Shown in pieces: positions 24,431 to 32,076 of a DNA stretch of 44,491 nucleotides. Numbering within the stretch: position 1 is the stretch's first letter; each line of letters begins with the position of its first letter. The notes below the pieces were generated by a model. The model ran no database searches. It had not been told where the DNA came from and worked only from the letters and a program-made list of their open reading frames with translations. Position numbers and translations under genes: made by a program. Origin of the DNA: Candidatus Woesearchaeota archaeon. Lineage in GTDB: Archaea > Nanobdellota > Nanobdellia > UBA10117 > ARS21. The stretch spans positions 1 to 44,491 of the forward strand of contig JABIPN010000017.1 of assembly GCA_018698915.1 (NCBI GenBank). Reading direction: 5' to 3'.

Positions 24431-24647
24431 ATAATGTTCTATCAAATAATTTATTTAAAAGAGTTGTGATAATAAATCCTGCCCCGAAGGGCAGGTCCCC
24501 GGCATTTAAAATTTCCCAGTTTAAGAGAATATGACGAGTCTTGAAGGCATGTTTACAGTACAATATTCCCTTAATAAAAGATTATGAACCGAATCTAAAG
24601 AATGACTTTTCATAAGCCTTTTAAGATGTATCACTAAATAGTAACTA
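24431..24647. other. Gene-free 217-bp gap with GC-rich UUCG-loop hairpin
   Basis: This gap lies between tRNA-Gln and the 7-TM gene and holds no convincing coding frame. It contains a perfect 7-bp hairpin at 24478-24495 (see that entry), a TATA-like CATTTAAAAT at about 24503-24512, and a palindromic CTTTTAAG near 24619-24626 that could serve as TATA box on either strand, including for the 7-TM gene. A small noncoding RNA on the minus strand ending at the hairpin is possible but unproven. Confidence 0.4.
24478..24495 (-). terminator. Hairpin with cUUCGg loop on the minus strand
   Basis: CCTGCCC and GGGCAGG form a perfect 7-bp stem. Read on the minus strand the loop is TTCG closed by C-G, the very stable cUUCGg tetraloop; on the plus strand the loop is CGAA. 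It is followed on the minus strand by ATTTATT rather than a strong T run. No minus-strand gene is visible directly upstream of it (24496-24647), so its role as a terminator is uncertain. Confidence 0.45.
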
Positions 24648-25340
24648 ATGGTCAACTTTATACTAAGTCCGGCTTGGTTTATAGGAATAGATGCAGGTTT
24701 TGAGACAGTTACAATGGCTGTTGCAGCATTAATTGCTCTAACAAGTCTAAAATTCTACAGACTGAGTAATATGAAGAAGTATTATTATTTCGGAATGGCT
24801 TTCGGACTACTTGCAACTGCATTTGCAACAAAAGTATTTACAAATCTAATAATTTATTATAATTTTATTGAACAGAATTCCTTTGGGATTGCTCAAACAG
24901 TTCACAAAGCAATTGGACCTGCAACTAATTTCTTCAGCACAGGACTGTTAGGGTACAGATTATTAACCTTAGGCGCATTACTAATATTATACTTATTATT
25001 ATCTAGAAAGATTAGGACTTCAAGATCAATCAAAAGTTTACTAATATATTTTGTATTAATTGCATCAGTATTCAGCACGCAAGTAACAATAGTATTTCAT
25101 CTAACTGCTGCTGCATTTTTATTCTTCATTTCAATGTTAACACTTAAGAAATATTATCAAAGACGAGCTAAAAATGCAAAATACACTTTAGCAGCATTTT
25201 CCATGTTAACAATAAGTCAACTAATATTTATTCCAGGAATATATTTTCCATTAGCATATGTAGTAGCACAAGTAGTTCAATTAGCAGGATTCATAACAAT
25301 GCTATTCACATTTCGGAAGGTGAAAAATGAGAAGAACTAG
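24648..25340 (+). CDS. Seven-transmembrane protein of unknown function
   Basis: This 230-residue protein is almost wholly hydrophobic, with about seven predicted membrane helices. Examples are TVTMAVAALIALTSLKFY, YYFGMAFGLLATAFATKVF, LLTLGALLILYLLLS, LLIYFVLIASVFSTQ, AAAFLFFISML and YVVAQVVQLAGFITMLFTF. Loops are short, and basic residues follow helices on the inner side. No enzymatic motif was found. The stop overlaps the winged-helix gene by 14 nt, so the two are probably co-translated. A sensor role feeding the regulator is inference. Confidence 0.7.
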   Translation: MVNFILSPAWFIGIDAGFETVTMAVAALIALTSLKFYRLSNMKKYYYFGMAFGLLATAFATKVFTNLIIYYNFIEQNSFGIAQTVHKAIGPATNFFSTGLLGYRLLTLGALLILYLLLSRKIRTSRSIKSLLIYFVLIASVFSTQVTIVFHLTAAAFLFFISMLTLKKYYQRRAKNAKYTLAAFSMLTISQLIFIPGIYFPLAYVVAQVVQLAGFITMLFTFRKVKNEKN

Positions 25341-25593
25341 AATTGATATAATTAATGATATGTTATTAGCAATTGTTAACAAAGGAGGATCAATAAAACC
25401 AACGCATCTTCTTTACAAATCAAATCTTTCTCACACTTTAATGAAAGAATATATTAGAGAATTAATTTCAAAGAAACTTATTATGGAACAACCAGAAAAA
25501 CGAGGAAAATCATTTAGAATTACTGACAAGGGTAGACAGTTTTCAAGAGAGTACAAAAAGATGAAAGAGTTCCAAGAGTCTTTCGGGTTATAA
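25327..25593 (+). CDS. Winged-helix DNA-binding protein (HTH_45/ArnR1-like)
   Basis: This 88-residue protein has the pattern RIDIINDMLLAIVNKGGSIKPTHLLYKSNLSHTLMKEYIRELISKKLIME, then RGKSFRITDKGRQFSREYKKM. This is the archaeal winged-helix group that includes ArnR1-like regulators, in which the HTH is often fused to membrane helices. Here the membrane part appears to be a separate, overlapping upstream gene. A GGAAGGTG sequence before the ATG can act as Shine-Dalgarno. The stop overlaps the convergent elp3 stop by 6 nt. Confidence 0.82.
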   Translation: MRRTRIDIINDMLLAIVNKGGSIKPTHLLYKSNLSHTLMKEYIRELISKKLIMEQPEKRGKSFRITDKGRQFSREYKKMKEFQESFGL

Positions 25594-27099
25594 TTTCTTA
25601 CCCATATACCAACCATCTCGTGAATAGCCATGAACATTTTTGTAATATTCCCGAACACCGACGCCAGATATAACTAACATTTTCTTTCTTCCAGCTTCAC
25701 GAGCAATCTCTTCAGCTTTCTTCATAAGTTTTGTTCCCCAACCTTTGTGCTGAGTGTCTTCACCTTCATCCCCAATTCCAGTCACACTTCCATAAACGTG
25801 CAACTCTCGAAGCATTGCTTCAGGTCTTTCACCAAGACGCAATCTACAGAATCCCAATATAATATCTTCCTCTTTATCTTCAGCAGAAATGAAATATTCA
25901 TCTCCACCACTTGATCGATATTTCTCAACAAACAATTCAATATTTCTAGCAACCTTTCCAGTTCGCTTGTAAACTTGACCGGCTTCTCTAAATCGAATTT
26001 CCTTAACTGGATAATTCTCCTCAATCAAATTTGCCTCAACATATTCTCGCAAGTTACCTTTCTTAGGTCCAGCACCAATGTACTGCGCAGGAATATCTCG
26101 TTGAACTCTCATCAGTCGAGTCCACTTTGGAGCTCTTCGATAAGCTTCTTCGATAACTTTAATATAATACTCTTCATCCTTTGGTTCATATTCTCCAGCT
26201 TTCCATTGATCATACAATTCAGTATCTGGCATAACTAAAGTCGGATAAATCTTAAACATGTCTGGACGGAAATCTTCGTTCTCAAAAATCTCAGTCATCA
26301 TTTTGACGTCCATTTCAAAGGTTGTTTTTGGAAGTCCCGGCATAATATGATAAAGAATTTTGTAACCAGCTTCTTTCAAAACTTTAACAGCATCCTTGAA
26401 TTGCTGAACGGTGTGTCCACGATTAACTGCTTCAAGAACTTCATCAGATATTGACTGCAAGCCCATTTCAATCCGAGTGCAACCAAGTTCCAAGAACTGT
26501 TCAGGGAAAATCCAATCTGGACGAGTTTCAACAGTCAAACCAATACATCGATTTTCTGCAGTTTCATTCTTCTCTTGAGCTTCAGCGAGAGTTTCAGAAA
26601 TCTCACCGTTCAAACCATCAAAAGATCTCTTAACAAAATCTTTCTGATAATCCCACTCATAAGATGGAAAAGTTCCACCCTGAATAATAATTTCATTTTT
26701 GTCAGTCAAGTGACCTGTTCGTTTCAAAGCCGAAACTCTTTCAGTAACCGTTTTGTAAGCGTCATAATTATTTCGGATTGAACGCATTGTTGAAGGTTCA
26801 AAACCAGTATAACTCTTCGGAGCATTTTTACCTTCAGGACAGAAAGTGCATCTTGCCGGACAACCATTTGGTTTAGGCATAATTGCAATAATAGAAACTC
26901 CGGCCATACTTCTAGTCGGTTTAGTATTCAAAACCATGCGAAGTTTTTCTTTCTGCTCAGAATTACAAGCTTTCCAAATATGAACATTCAAAGGAAATGT
27001 TTCAAGCGTGCCATCACGAACATATTTCCGTTTAATAGATTCAACTTTGTTCTTAGTAAGTTTCTCAGTTTCAACTAATTCCTGAATCAATGTTTGCAT
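25588..27099 (-). CDS. elp3: Elp3-type tRNA U34 carboxymethyltransferase (radical SAM + GNAT)
   Basis: This protein has 503 residues from ATG 27099. The radical SAM cluster C80-P-A-R-C84-T-F-C87 lies in the N-terminal half, followed by IIQGGTFPSYEWDYQKDF and RCIGLTVETRPDW, strong Elp3 motifs. A C-terminal GNAT domain (about 380-503) contains HKGWGTKLMKKAEEIAREAG and GVREYYKNVHGYSRDGWYMGKKL. In archaea the single protein adds carboxymethyl groups at wobble U34. I chose ATG 27099 because a TTTTAAA box lies about 25 bp upstream. A TTG 15 codons earlier would lie upstream of that start site. Confidence 0.94.
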   Translation of the reverse strand: MQTLIQELVETEKLTKNKVESIKRKYVRDGTLETFPLNVHIWKACNSEQKEKLRMVLNTKPTRSMAGVSIIAIMPKPNGCPARCTFCPEGKNAPKSYTGFEPSTMRSIRNNYDAYKTVTERVSALKRTGHLTDKNEIIIQGGTFPSYEWDYQKDFVKRSFDGLNGEISETLAEAQEKNETAENRCIGLTVETRPDWIFPEQFLELGCTRIEMGLQSISDEVLEAVNRGHTVQQFKDAVKVLKEAGYKILYHIMPGLPKTTFEMDVKMMTEIFENEDFRPDMFKIYPTLVMPDTELYDQWKAGEYEPKDEEYYIKVIEEAYRRAPKWTRLMRVQRDIPAQYIGAGPKKGNLREYVEANLIEENYPVKEIRFREAGQVYKRTGKVARNIELFVEKYRSSGGDEYFISAEDKEEDIILGFCRLRLGERPEAMLRELHVYGSVTGIGDEGEDTQHKGWGTKLMKKAEEIAREAGRKKMLVISGVGVREYYKNVHGYSRDGWYMGKKL

Positions 27100-27120
27100 A
27101 AAACAATCCCAAAATCCAAG

Positions 27121-27127
27121 TTTAAAA
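27121..27127 (-). promoter_or_regulatory. TATA box for elp3
   Basis: On the minus strand TTTTAAA (27127-27121) lies 22-28 bp before the ATG at 27099, giving a leaderless or nearly leaderless mRNA. It is about 20 bp from the oppositely oriented sppA box. Confidence 0.5.
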
Positions 27128-27147
27128 CAGTTAGGATTGAGCAACTC

Positions 27148-27154
27148 TTATATA
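27148..27154 (+). promoter_or_regulatory. TATA box for sppA
   Basis: TTATATA lies 22-28 bp before the sppA ATG at 27176, consistent with a leaderless transcript. Because the element is nearly symmetric it could also act in the elp3 direction. Confidence 0.5.
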
Positions 27155-27175
27155 CAACAAAAAACATAGCAAGAC

Positions 27176-28063
27176 ATGTTCTTCAAAAGTAAGAAGCCCT
27201 TTAAAGATACTTGGTGGAAAAAGGCAATAAGAATATTTGGTTATATTGTTGCAACATTAACAGTAATTCTTTTAGTTACTGGCGCCCCAGAAGATACAAG
27301 AGATGAAGTTAGAGTAATTCCAATAACTGGCGCAATTTTTTCAGGATCAGATAGTTTTTCTTCAGACACATTCTCAGATGAAGTTATAGCTCAACTAGAA
27401 TATGCACAAAATAATAAACAAATTAAAGCAGTTATCTTAGAAATTGATAGCCCAGGAGGAACTGTTGTAGGTTCAAGAGAAATATCAAACGCAATTGAAG
27501 ACTTTGATAAACCAATAGTAACGTGGATGAGAGAAAGTGCAGCCTCTGGAGCATATTGGATTGCAGTATCAACAGAGCATATAGTTGCAGATCCCGCAAC
27601 ATCAACTGGTTCAATTGGAGTAACGGGATCTTATTTACAATTTTCAGGATTACTAGATGATTATAATGTAACTTATGAACGGTTAGTTTCAGGAGAGTAC
27701 AAAGATACTGGATCACCATTTAAAGAGTTAAGTCAACAAGAACGAGATTTAATCCAACGAAAAATCAATCTCATAAATAATATGTTTATTGAACACATAG
27801 CAACATCAAGAGGATTAAGTAAGTCATATATTCGCGGATTAGCAACAGGCGAAATATTTCTCGGAGTTGAAGCATTAGATAAAAAATTAATTGATTCATT
27901 GGGTGGAAAAAAGGAAGCAGTTGGTATTGCAGTAGAATTAGCAAATTTAGACGACTATCAAATTACAAAATATGAAAAGTCGACGTCAGTATTCGATAAA
28001 TTATTTTTCGGAAAAAATGATAATGAATTATTTTCTAAAACTTCATTCGGACTCAGAGCTTAA
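27176..28063 (+). CDS. sppA: Signal peptide peptidase SppA (S49 family)
   Basis: This 295-residue protein has an N-terminal membrane helix at about residues 19-36. The S49 core has EIDSPGGTVVGSREISNAI, the nucleophile Ser124 in ESAASGAYWIAVSTEHIVADPATSTGSIGV, and the general-base Lys176 in VSGEYKDTGSPFKEL. It degrades cleaved signal peptides and other membrane-proximal peptides. It is divergent from elp3. Its 3' end overlaps the convergent TrmB-type gene by 21 nt. Confidence 0.93.
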   Translation: MFFKSKKPFKDTWWKKAIRIFGYIVATLTVILLVTGAPEDTRDEVRVIPITGAIFSGSDSFSSDTFSDEVIAQLEYAQNNKQIKAVILEIDSPGGTVVGSREISNAIEDFDKPIVTWMRESAASGAYWIAVSTEHIVADPATSTGSIGVTGSYLQFSGLLDDYNVTYERLVSGEYKDTGSPFKELSQQERDLIQRKINLINNMFIEHIATSRGLSKSYIRGLATGEIFLGVEALDKKLIDSLGGKKEAVGIAVELANLDDYQITKYEKSTSVFDKLFFGKNDNELFSKTSFGLRA

Positions 28064-28855
28064 ATCAGAATTCCAAACTTTTTCAAACATTTTACTCATT
28101 GTACCTGAAAAATAGTTTGAATTAATCCAAAAACCCATATCATAAGATGGATGTACTTCCTCATCATCAGTTAACATGAATATAATTTGTTTATTATCAA
28201 CTAAACAAAATCTTCCTTTAAAGTCACCACTATTTTTGAATTTAACATTTTCACCAAAACTAGCTATAATTTTCTGACTTTCTGGATTTTCAGGGGCTAA
28301 AATCCTAATTTTAATGCCTCGGGCAACTGTACGCTCGATTAAAGGCTTCAGAGTATTAAGTTTTCTCAGTAATCCTTCTTCAGAAGTAACCAAATCAACG
28401 CGCTCTTCAGCATTTTTTAACACATAACTTATTTGATCATAAAGGTTATGTCTTCCCTTTAGAGCACCAGAAAAATCAGTTATTTGTAAAGGTTCTATAC
28501 CTTGATTGTACAAATTAGCCAATTCACTCATTAATTCCGAATCTTTAAGTTTAATTACTTTTTCTGAATGTTTAATCAAATTCATACGAATTTTACTATG
28601 AACTCTGTCTAAAACCTCATTTGGAGGAATTGCCATGTATTTAATCGGTTTTTCAGGCTTCACAATAACAAAACCCTTTCTTTCAAGGCTCTCAAGAACA
28701 TCATATGTACGTGAACGAGGAACATCTGAAATATCACTTAATTCTCCGGCAGTAGAAATCCCTCTTGATAATATTGCAGCCCATAGTTTAACTTCATAAA
28801 GATTCAAACTGAAAGAACTTCTCAACTTAACCAAGAAAGACTCATTAATTATCAT
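28043..28855 (-). CDS. TrmB-family transcriptional regulator
   Basis: This 270-residue protein has an N-terminal winged helix (LNLYEVKLWAAILSRGISTAGELSDISDVPRSRTYDVLESLERKGFVIVKPEKPIKYMAIPPNEVL), the standard TrmB pattern, then a coiled coil at about 85-115. A C-terminal PLD-like/sensor domain (LKNAEERVDLVTSEEGLLRKL...GIKIRILAPENPESQKI...GRFCLVDNKQIIFMLTD) follows. It lacks the long sugar-binding domain of classical TrmB. The ligand is unknown. The C-terminal codons overlap the sppA 3' end. Confidence 0.88.
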   Translation of the reverse strand: MIINESFLVKLRSSFSLNLYEVKLWAAILSRGISTAGELSDISDVPRSRTYDVLESLERKGFVIVKPEKPIKYMAIPPNEVLDRVHSKIRMNLIKHSEKVIKLKDSELMSELANLYNQGIEPLQITDFSGALKGRHNLYDQISYVLKNAEERVDLVTSEEGLLRKLNTLKPLIERTVARGIKIRILAPENPESQKIIASFGENVKFKNSGDFKGRFCLVDNKQIIFMLTDDEEVHPSYDMGFWINSNYFSGTMSKMFEKVWNSDLSSESE

Positions 28856-28905
28856 TATTGAGTAATACTATTTTTCCTTTTTAACAATTTCTGCGATTAA
28901 AACTA

Positions 28906-29427
28906 TTATATCTGCTCTAATTTCCTAGAATCAAAGAATCCGGCCTTTTTCATCTCTGAAAACTGCGTATTTGAAAATAAAACAGGGTTAATCTCAGTAT
29001 CTAACTCGCCATTAACAAAGCCAGTTATATCATATAGATTATCTCGGTCCATTAGTGTACTTACAATAACAATCTTATTCTGATCTTTACGATCAACAAA
29101 AATTCTAGGTTCGGAGCCATGTAATAATCCAATTCGATCCTTTATGATTTCTAAGGGAGTTTTGGATTTATCTAGAAACATATTTGCAAACAGTTTAAAT
29201 GATTCAGAAGTTCTGTCAACTTCATAGAATTTAATTCGGTCGCTTTCATCTTTCTTAATCATTTGAGTAGTAACCAATTTCTGTATTATTCGGTGCGCTG
29301 TTGCAAGACTAACTCCGGATTCTCTAGATAAGTCTCTAAGATAAAATCTACCCTTCTTTCCCAGAAGAGCATAAACTACAGCAACAGTTTTAGCATCAAA
29401 TACCTTACTGAGAAGCTTTTTCTTCAT
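28906..29427 (-). CDS. HTH transcriptional regulator with possible degenerate nucleotidyltransferase-like domain
   Basis: This protein has 173 residues from ATG 29427. A winged helix at about residues 10-70 (DAKTVAVVYALLGKKGRFYLRDLSRESGVSLATAHRIIQKLVTTQMIKKDE) is clear. The C-terminal half (about 105-173) has KIVIVSTLMDRDNLYDITGFVNGELDTEINPVLFSNTQFSEMKKAG. It resembles the last strands of the minimal nucleotidyltransferase fold fused to HTHs in other archaea, but without the catalytic GSxxxG. That reading is inference. A start 17 codons upstream is unlikely, because a TATA box lies 22-28 bp before 29427. The promoter carries repeated TGTTCC elements. Confidence 0.78.
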   Translation of the reverse strand: MKKKLLSKVFDAKTVAVVYALLGKKGRFYLRDLSRESGVSLATAHRIIQKLVTTQMIKKDESDRIKFYEVDRTSESFKLFANMFLDKSKTPLEIIKDRIGLLHGSEPRIFVDRKDQNKIVIVSTLMDRDNLYDITGFVNGELDTEINPVLFSNTQFSEMKKAGFFDSRKLEQI

Positions 29428-29448
29428 GTTCAATAATTGAAACGCAGA

Positions 29449-29455
29449 TATAAAA
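29449..29455 (-). promoter_or_regulatory. TATA box for the HTH regulator gene
   Basis: On the minus strand TTTTATA (29455-29449) lies 22-28 bp before ATG 29427, so the mRNA is probably leaderless. The base pair next to it begins the 29456-29475 palindrome, so a bound protein would cover the BRE/TATA region. Confidence 0.55.
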
Positions 29456-29475
29456 GTGTTTCCTACTAGGAACAC
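29456..29475. promoter_or_regulatory. 20-bp imperfect palindrome, candidate operator
   Basis: GTGTTTCC (29456-29463) and GGAACAC (29469-29475) fit TGTTnC(N6)GnAACA. The element touches the TATA box of the HTH regulator. The same symmetric pattern recurs at 32088-32107 before ftsZ. It is a candidate site for autoregulation. Confidence 0.5.
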
Positions 29476-29494
29476 CATTTCAAATACTGAACAT

Positions 29495-29520
29495 ACTTTT
29501 GAAACAATGTTCCAAAAAGT
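29495..29520. promoter_or_regulatory. Inverted repeat, candidate operator
   Basis: ACTTTTGAAACA and TGTTCCAAAAAGT face each other across one base. The halves use the same GnAACA/TGTTnC boxes as the neighbouring palindrome, but in the opposite order. The right half, TGTTCCAAAAAGT, is repeated exactly at 29527-29539. Confidence 0.45.
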
Positions 29521-29526
29521 AAAAAG

Positions 29527-29539
29527 TGTTCCAAAAAGT
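29527..29539. repeat. Second copy of 13-bp TGTTCCAAAAAGT
   Basis: This is an exact direct repeat of 29508-29520 with a 19-bp period. It ends on the first base of the DNA ligase stop codon (29539-29541), so the element array fills the whole interval between the two genes. Confidence 0.6.
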
Positions 29540-31224
29540 TATTTACGTCCTCTTTGCGCAGAAGAGAGCTTCAAAATACGTTTTAAGTTATCAACATCTT
29601 TCAAATCTTTATCATCTCTTAGTCTTACAAATCTAGGAAAGCGTAAAGCATAACCTGAACCATAAGTTGGAGACCTCTGAATCTCTTCATATTTAACTTC
29701 AATAATTACACCCGGTTTAATCTTAACACTTCTACCAGATTCACCAATAATAAAAGGTTTCAACAATTTAGTCATTTTGTCAAAACTCACACCCATTTCA
29801 TCCTTTTCTTTAAATCCAGTTCCAATTTTTCCAATTTCTTTAAAACCGTCTTCAGTTCTACAAGCAAGAATAAAACTACTAATCCAGTTTGCACGTTTTC
29901 CAGTTCCCCACTCACCACCAACAATAACTAAATCAAGAGTTTCCATTACAGGTTTAATTTTAACACCAAACCCCACTCTCGAGCCAGGTTTGTAAACACC
30001 TTCGAGATTTTTCATCATAACACCTTCTGCCCCAACTCGTAAAGCTTCTTCATAGAATTCCTGACTCTGCTCAATAGAGGAAGTTGTAATTTCTTTAGCA
30101 AGACTTACAGAAAAAGAATCTTCAGTTATGATTTCTGAAAGTTTTTCACGCCTATCTTTAAACGGAATATCAATAAAATTTTTACCAGACAAACCAATTA
30201 AATCAAATGCAAATATCATAACTGGAACTTCTTTAATCATATCATCAATTCCATATTTTCGTTTAATCCGCTGAGATATCTCTTGAAACGGTTTCCAAGA
30301 TTTAGTGTCTTTATCATAGCCAACAACTTCACAATCAATAATATAATTTTTTGATTTTACATCCTTCTTTACTATTTCAATAATATCAGGAAATTGAGTA
30401 GTAACATCTTCAAGATTACGCGTAAACAATTTGAATTCATTATCTGATCGATGGATTTGCAATCTGAATCCATCATATTTGTAATCAATAATGGCAGGAG
30501 ATCCAACAACTTCAAAGCCTTCTTCAACAGATTCAACTTTCTTGAAAAGCATAACTTTAATTGGAGTACCAACATTTAATGAAATCTTTTCTAGTCCCGC
30601 ATCACCCCTTGTTTTTGCAACAAGTGCTACTCGAGACAAATCAGTAGTTAAATCATATGCTTTCTGAACATTTTTTACATCAACATCAAATGCATCAGCT
30701 ACTGCATCACGCAAGATTCCAAATCCCGAGCCAGTTCTCAAATCTTCGAGACAAGTTCGAACAAGATATTTAGAGTCAACACTATTTGAAGCTCCAAGGA
30801 GTTCAGATATTAATCCAACCTTTTTTCCAGTACTCCCAGTTCCATGAATTTCTGAAAGTTTTCTAAGATTATCAAATACTTGTTTAATAGTTAATTTTCT
30901 CTGAGTTAAAGAATCCTGAGTTCGAGAAGAAATATTTTTTTCAGCAACAAGCCCCAAATCACCGATTTTTGCCCACTGATCATTCAAATCAGTATCAGTT
31001 TTTCCCGATACTTTTGAGATTGATTTCAATATTAATTGATTTCCGATACCTATCTTTCTCTTATCAGATTCAGGAAAAAGTCTACCTTCCAATAACAAAA
31101 TTGATGCTTCAACTTCATCTGGTTTAATACCTCTCAAAAAGTCAGTAATAATTGCTCGTTTTTCAAGCATCTTTGTTGTCTGAGATAATGACTGATAAAT
31201 ATCAACAAGTTTGGAATATTCCAT
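29539..31224 (-). CDS. lig: ATP-dependent DNA ligase
   Basis: This 561-residue protein has the length of archaeal replicative ligases. An N-terminal DNA-binding domain (about 1-215) is followed by the nucleotidyltransferase motif I DYKYDGFRLQIHR with catalytic Lys249, motif III region IIDCEVVGYD, motif IV EGVMMKN and motif V VGFGVKIKP. The C-terminal OB fold contains GKIGTGFKE and ends SPTYGSGYALRFPRFVRLRDDKD. It seals nicks in replication and repair using ATP. The minus-strand TTTTATT about 25 bp before the ATG is a likely TATA box. Confidence 0.96.
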   Translation of the reverse strand: MEYSKLVDIYQSLSQTTKMLEKRAIITDFLRGIKPDEVEASILLLEGRLFPESDKRKIGIGNQLILKSISKVSGKTDTDLNDQWAKIGDLGLVAEKNISSRTQDSLTQRKLTIKQVFDNLRKLSEIHGTGSTGKKVGLISELLGASNSVDSKYLVRTCLEDLRTGSGFGILRDAVADAFDVDVKNVQKAYDLTTDLSRVALVAKTRGDAGLEKISLNVGTPIKVMLFKKVESVEEGFEVVGSPAIIDYKYDGFRLQIHRSDNEFKLFTRNLEDVTTQFPDIIEIVKKDVKSKNYIIDCEVVGYDKDTKSWKPFQEISQRIKRKYGIDDMIKEVPVMIFAFDLIGLSGKNFIDIPFKDRREKLSEIITEDSFSVSLAKEITTSSIEQSQEFYEEALRVGAEGVMMKNLEGVYKPGSRVGFGVKIKPVMETLDLVIVGGEWGTGKRANWISSFILACRTEDGFKEIGKIGTGFKEKDEMGVSFDKMTKLLKPFIIGESGRSVKIKPGVIIEVKYEEIQRSPTYGSGYALRFPRFVRLRDDKDLKDVDNLKRILKLSSAQRGRK

Positions 31225-31272
31225 GCCTACTACTTAATCAAAGACCAATAAAAGACTTATTATTCGCAAAAC

Positions 31273-31286
31273 TTTATAATGTTCCA
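31273..31286 (+). promoter_or_regulatory. Nitroreductase promoter: TATA box with TGTTCC half-site
   Basis: TTTATAA (31273-31279) lies 22-28 bp before ATG 31301. It is directly followed by TGTTCCA (31280-31286), the half-site seen in the HTH regulator's promoter array. No matching second half at the expected spacing is visible, so a regulatory link is weak. Confidence 0.35.
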
Positions 31287-31300
31287 ATATATAAGAAAAC

Positions 31301-31963
31301 ATGGATGTTCTTGAAGCAATTTTTGGACGGAGGTCAATTAGAAAGTTCAAAAAGGACACAATTCCCTATCGAGTTCTATTTGATATTTTTGAAGCAGCAG
31401 TAAGTGCTCCACGAGCTGGAAATATTCCAAGCACATGGATGGTTTTAATTGAATCAGACAATATTAAAGAGAAATTAAAAAACGCATGTATAGATCAAGA
31501 TTGGATAGCAGAAGCACCAGTAATTGTGGCAGTATGTTCAGATATAAAAAGATTAAAACAAGTATATGGTGAGCAAAGTGAATTATATTCAATTCAAAAT
31601 TCTTCAGCAGTAATCCAGAATATGCTTATTGCCGCAAGAGAATATGATTTGCAAGGCACGTGGATTGGCGCATTTTCAGAGTCAGACGTAAGAAAAGTAT
31701 TAAGCATTCCAAAAAAAATAAATGTACATGCACTAATTGCATTAGGAAAAGCTGATGAGACTCCAAAGAAAATTCCAACAGTTCAGGCAACAGACTTAGT
31801 TTACTATGAAAAATGGAAAGCAAGCAACAAAGCATCCAAATTAATACCGCTAAGTAATAATCCAAAAATTCAAAAGACAATACAGCAAGCAAGAAAGCGT
31901 TCACAAAAAACAAGAGACAAATTTATCAAGCGGTTCGGGAAGACCATAAAGCATTTTAAGTAA
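31301..31963 (+). CDS. Nitroreductase-family flavoprotein
   Basis: This 220-residue protein shows the family start FGRRSIRKFKKDTIPYRVLFDIFEAAVSAPRAGNIPSTWMVLI, which binds FMN through Arg and Ser residues. The later motifs SSAVIQNMLIAAREYDLQGTWIGAF and HALIALGKADETPKK follow. The last 40 or so residues form a basic extension (KTIQQARKRSQKTRDKFIKRFGK) not typical of the family. The substrate cannot be predicted. The gene is divergent from the DNA ligase. Confidence 0.9.
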   Translation: MDVLEAIFGRRSIRKFKKDTIPYRVLFDIFEAAVSAPRAGNIPSTWMVLIESDNIKEKLKNACIDQDWIAEAPVIVAVCSDIKRLKQVYGEQSELYSIQNSSAVIQNMLIAAREYDLQGTWIGAFSESDVRKVLSIPKKINVHALIALGKADETPKKIPTVQATDLVYYEKWKASNKASKLIPLSNNPKIQKTIQQARKRSQKTRDKFIKRFGKTIKHFK

Positions 31964-31965
31964 TT

Positions 31966-32003
31966 AATTGTATAGTGAAAACTATATTTTGAAACATACA
32001 ATT
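31966..32003. repeat. Nested inverted repeats after the nitroreductase gene
   Basis: AATTGTAT (31966-31973) is mirrored by ATACAATT (31996-32003). Within it TATAGT/ACTATA (31971-31986) forms a perfect 6-bp stem with a GAAA loop, followed by TTTT. It may be a weak terminator of the nitroreductase transcript or a binding site upstream of ftsZ. Confidence 0.4.
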
Positions 32004-32076
32004 CAAAAAATCGAACTTAGTACACTGTTTTCAAAACTAAAAAAGGGCCGACCTGTATACTCCACCATATAAACCC

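Noticed and set aside
24531-24587. 18-codon frame beginning MTSLEGMF in the gap after tRNA-Gln, with a TATA-like sequence about 25 bp upstream
   Set aside because: It is too short to separate from chance and has no recognisable motif or neighbour coupling. It is kept only as part of the gap description.
27100-27144. TTG start of elp3 at 27144
   Set aside because: A TATA box lies within the extension at 27121-27127 and predicts a start at or near ATG 27099.
28906-29427. Active nucleotidyltransferase (HEPN/MNT toxin-antitoxin) in the HTH regulator
   Set aside because: No GSxxxG or DxD catalytic motif is visible and no HEPN partner lies next to it. Only the C-terminal strands resemble the fold.
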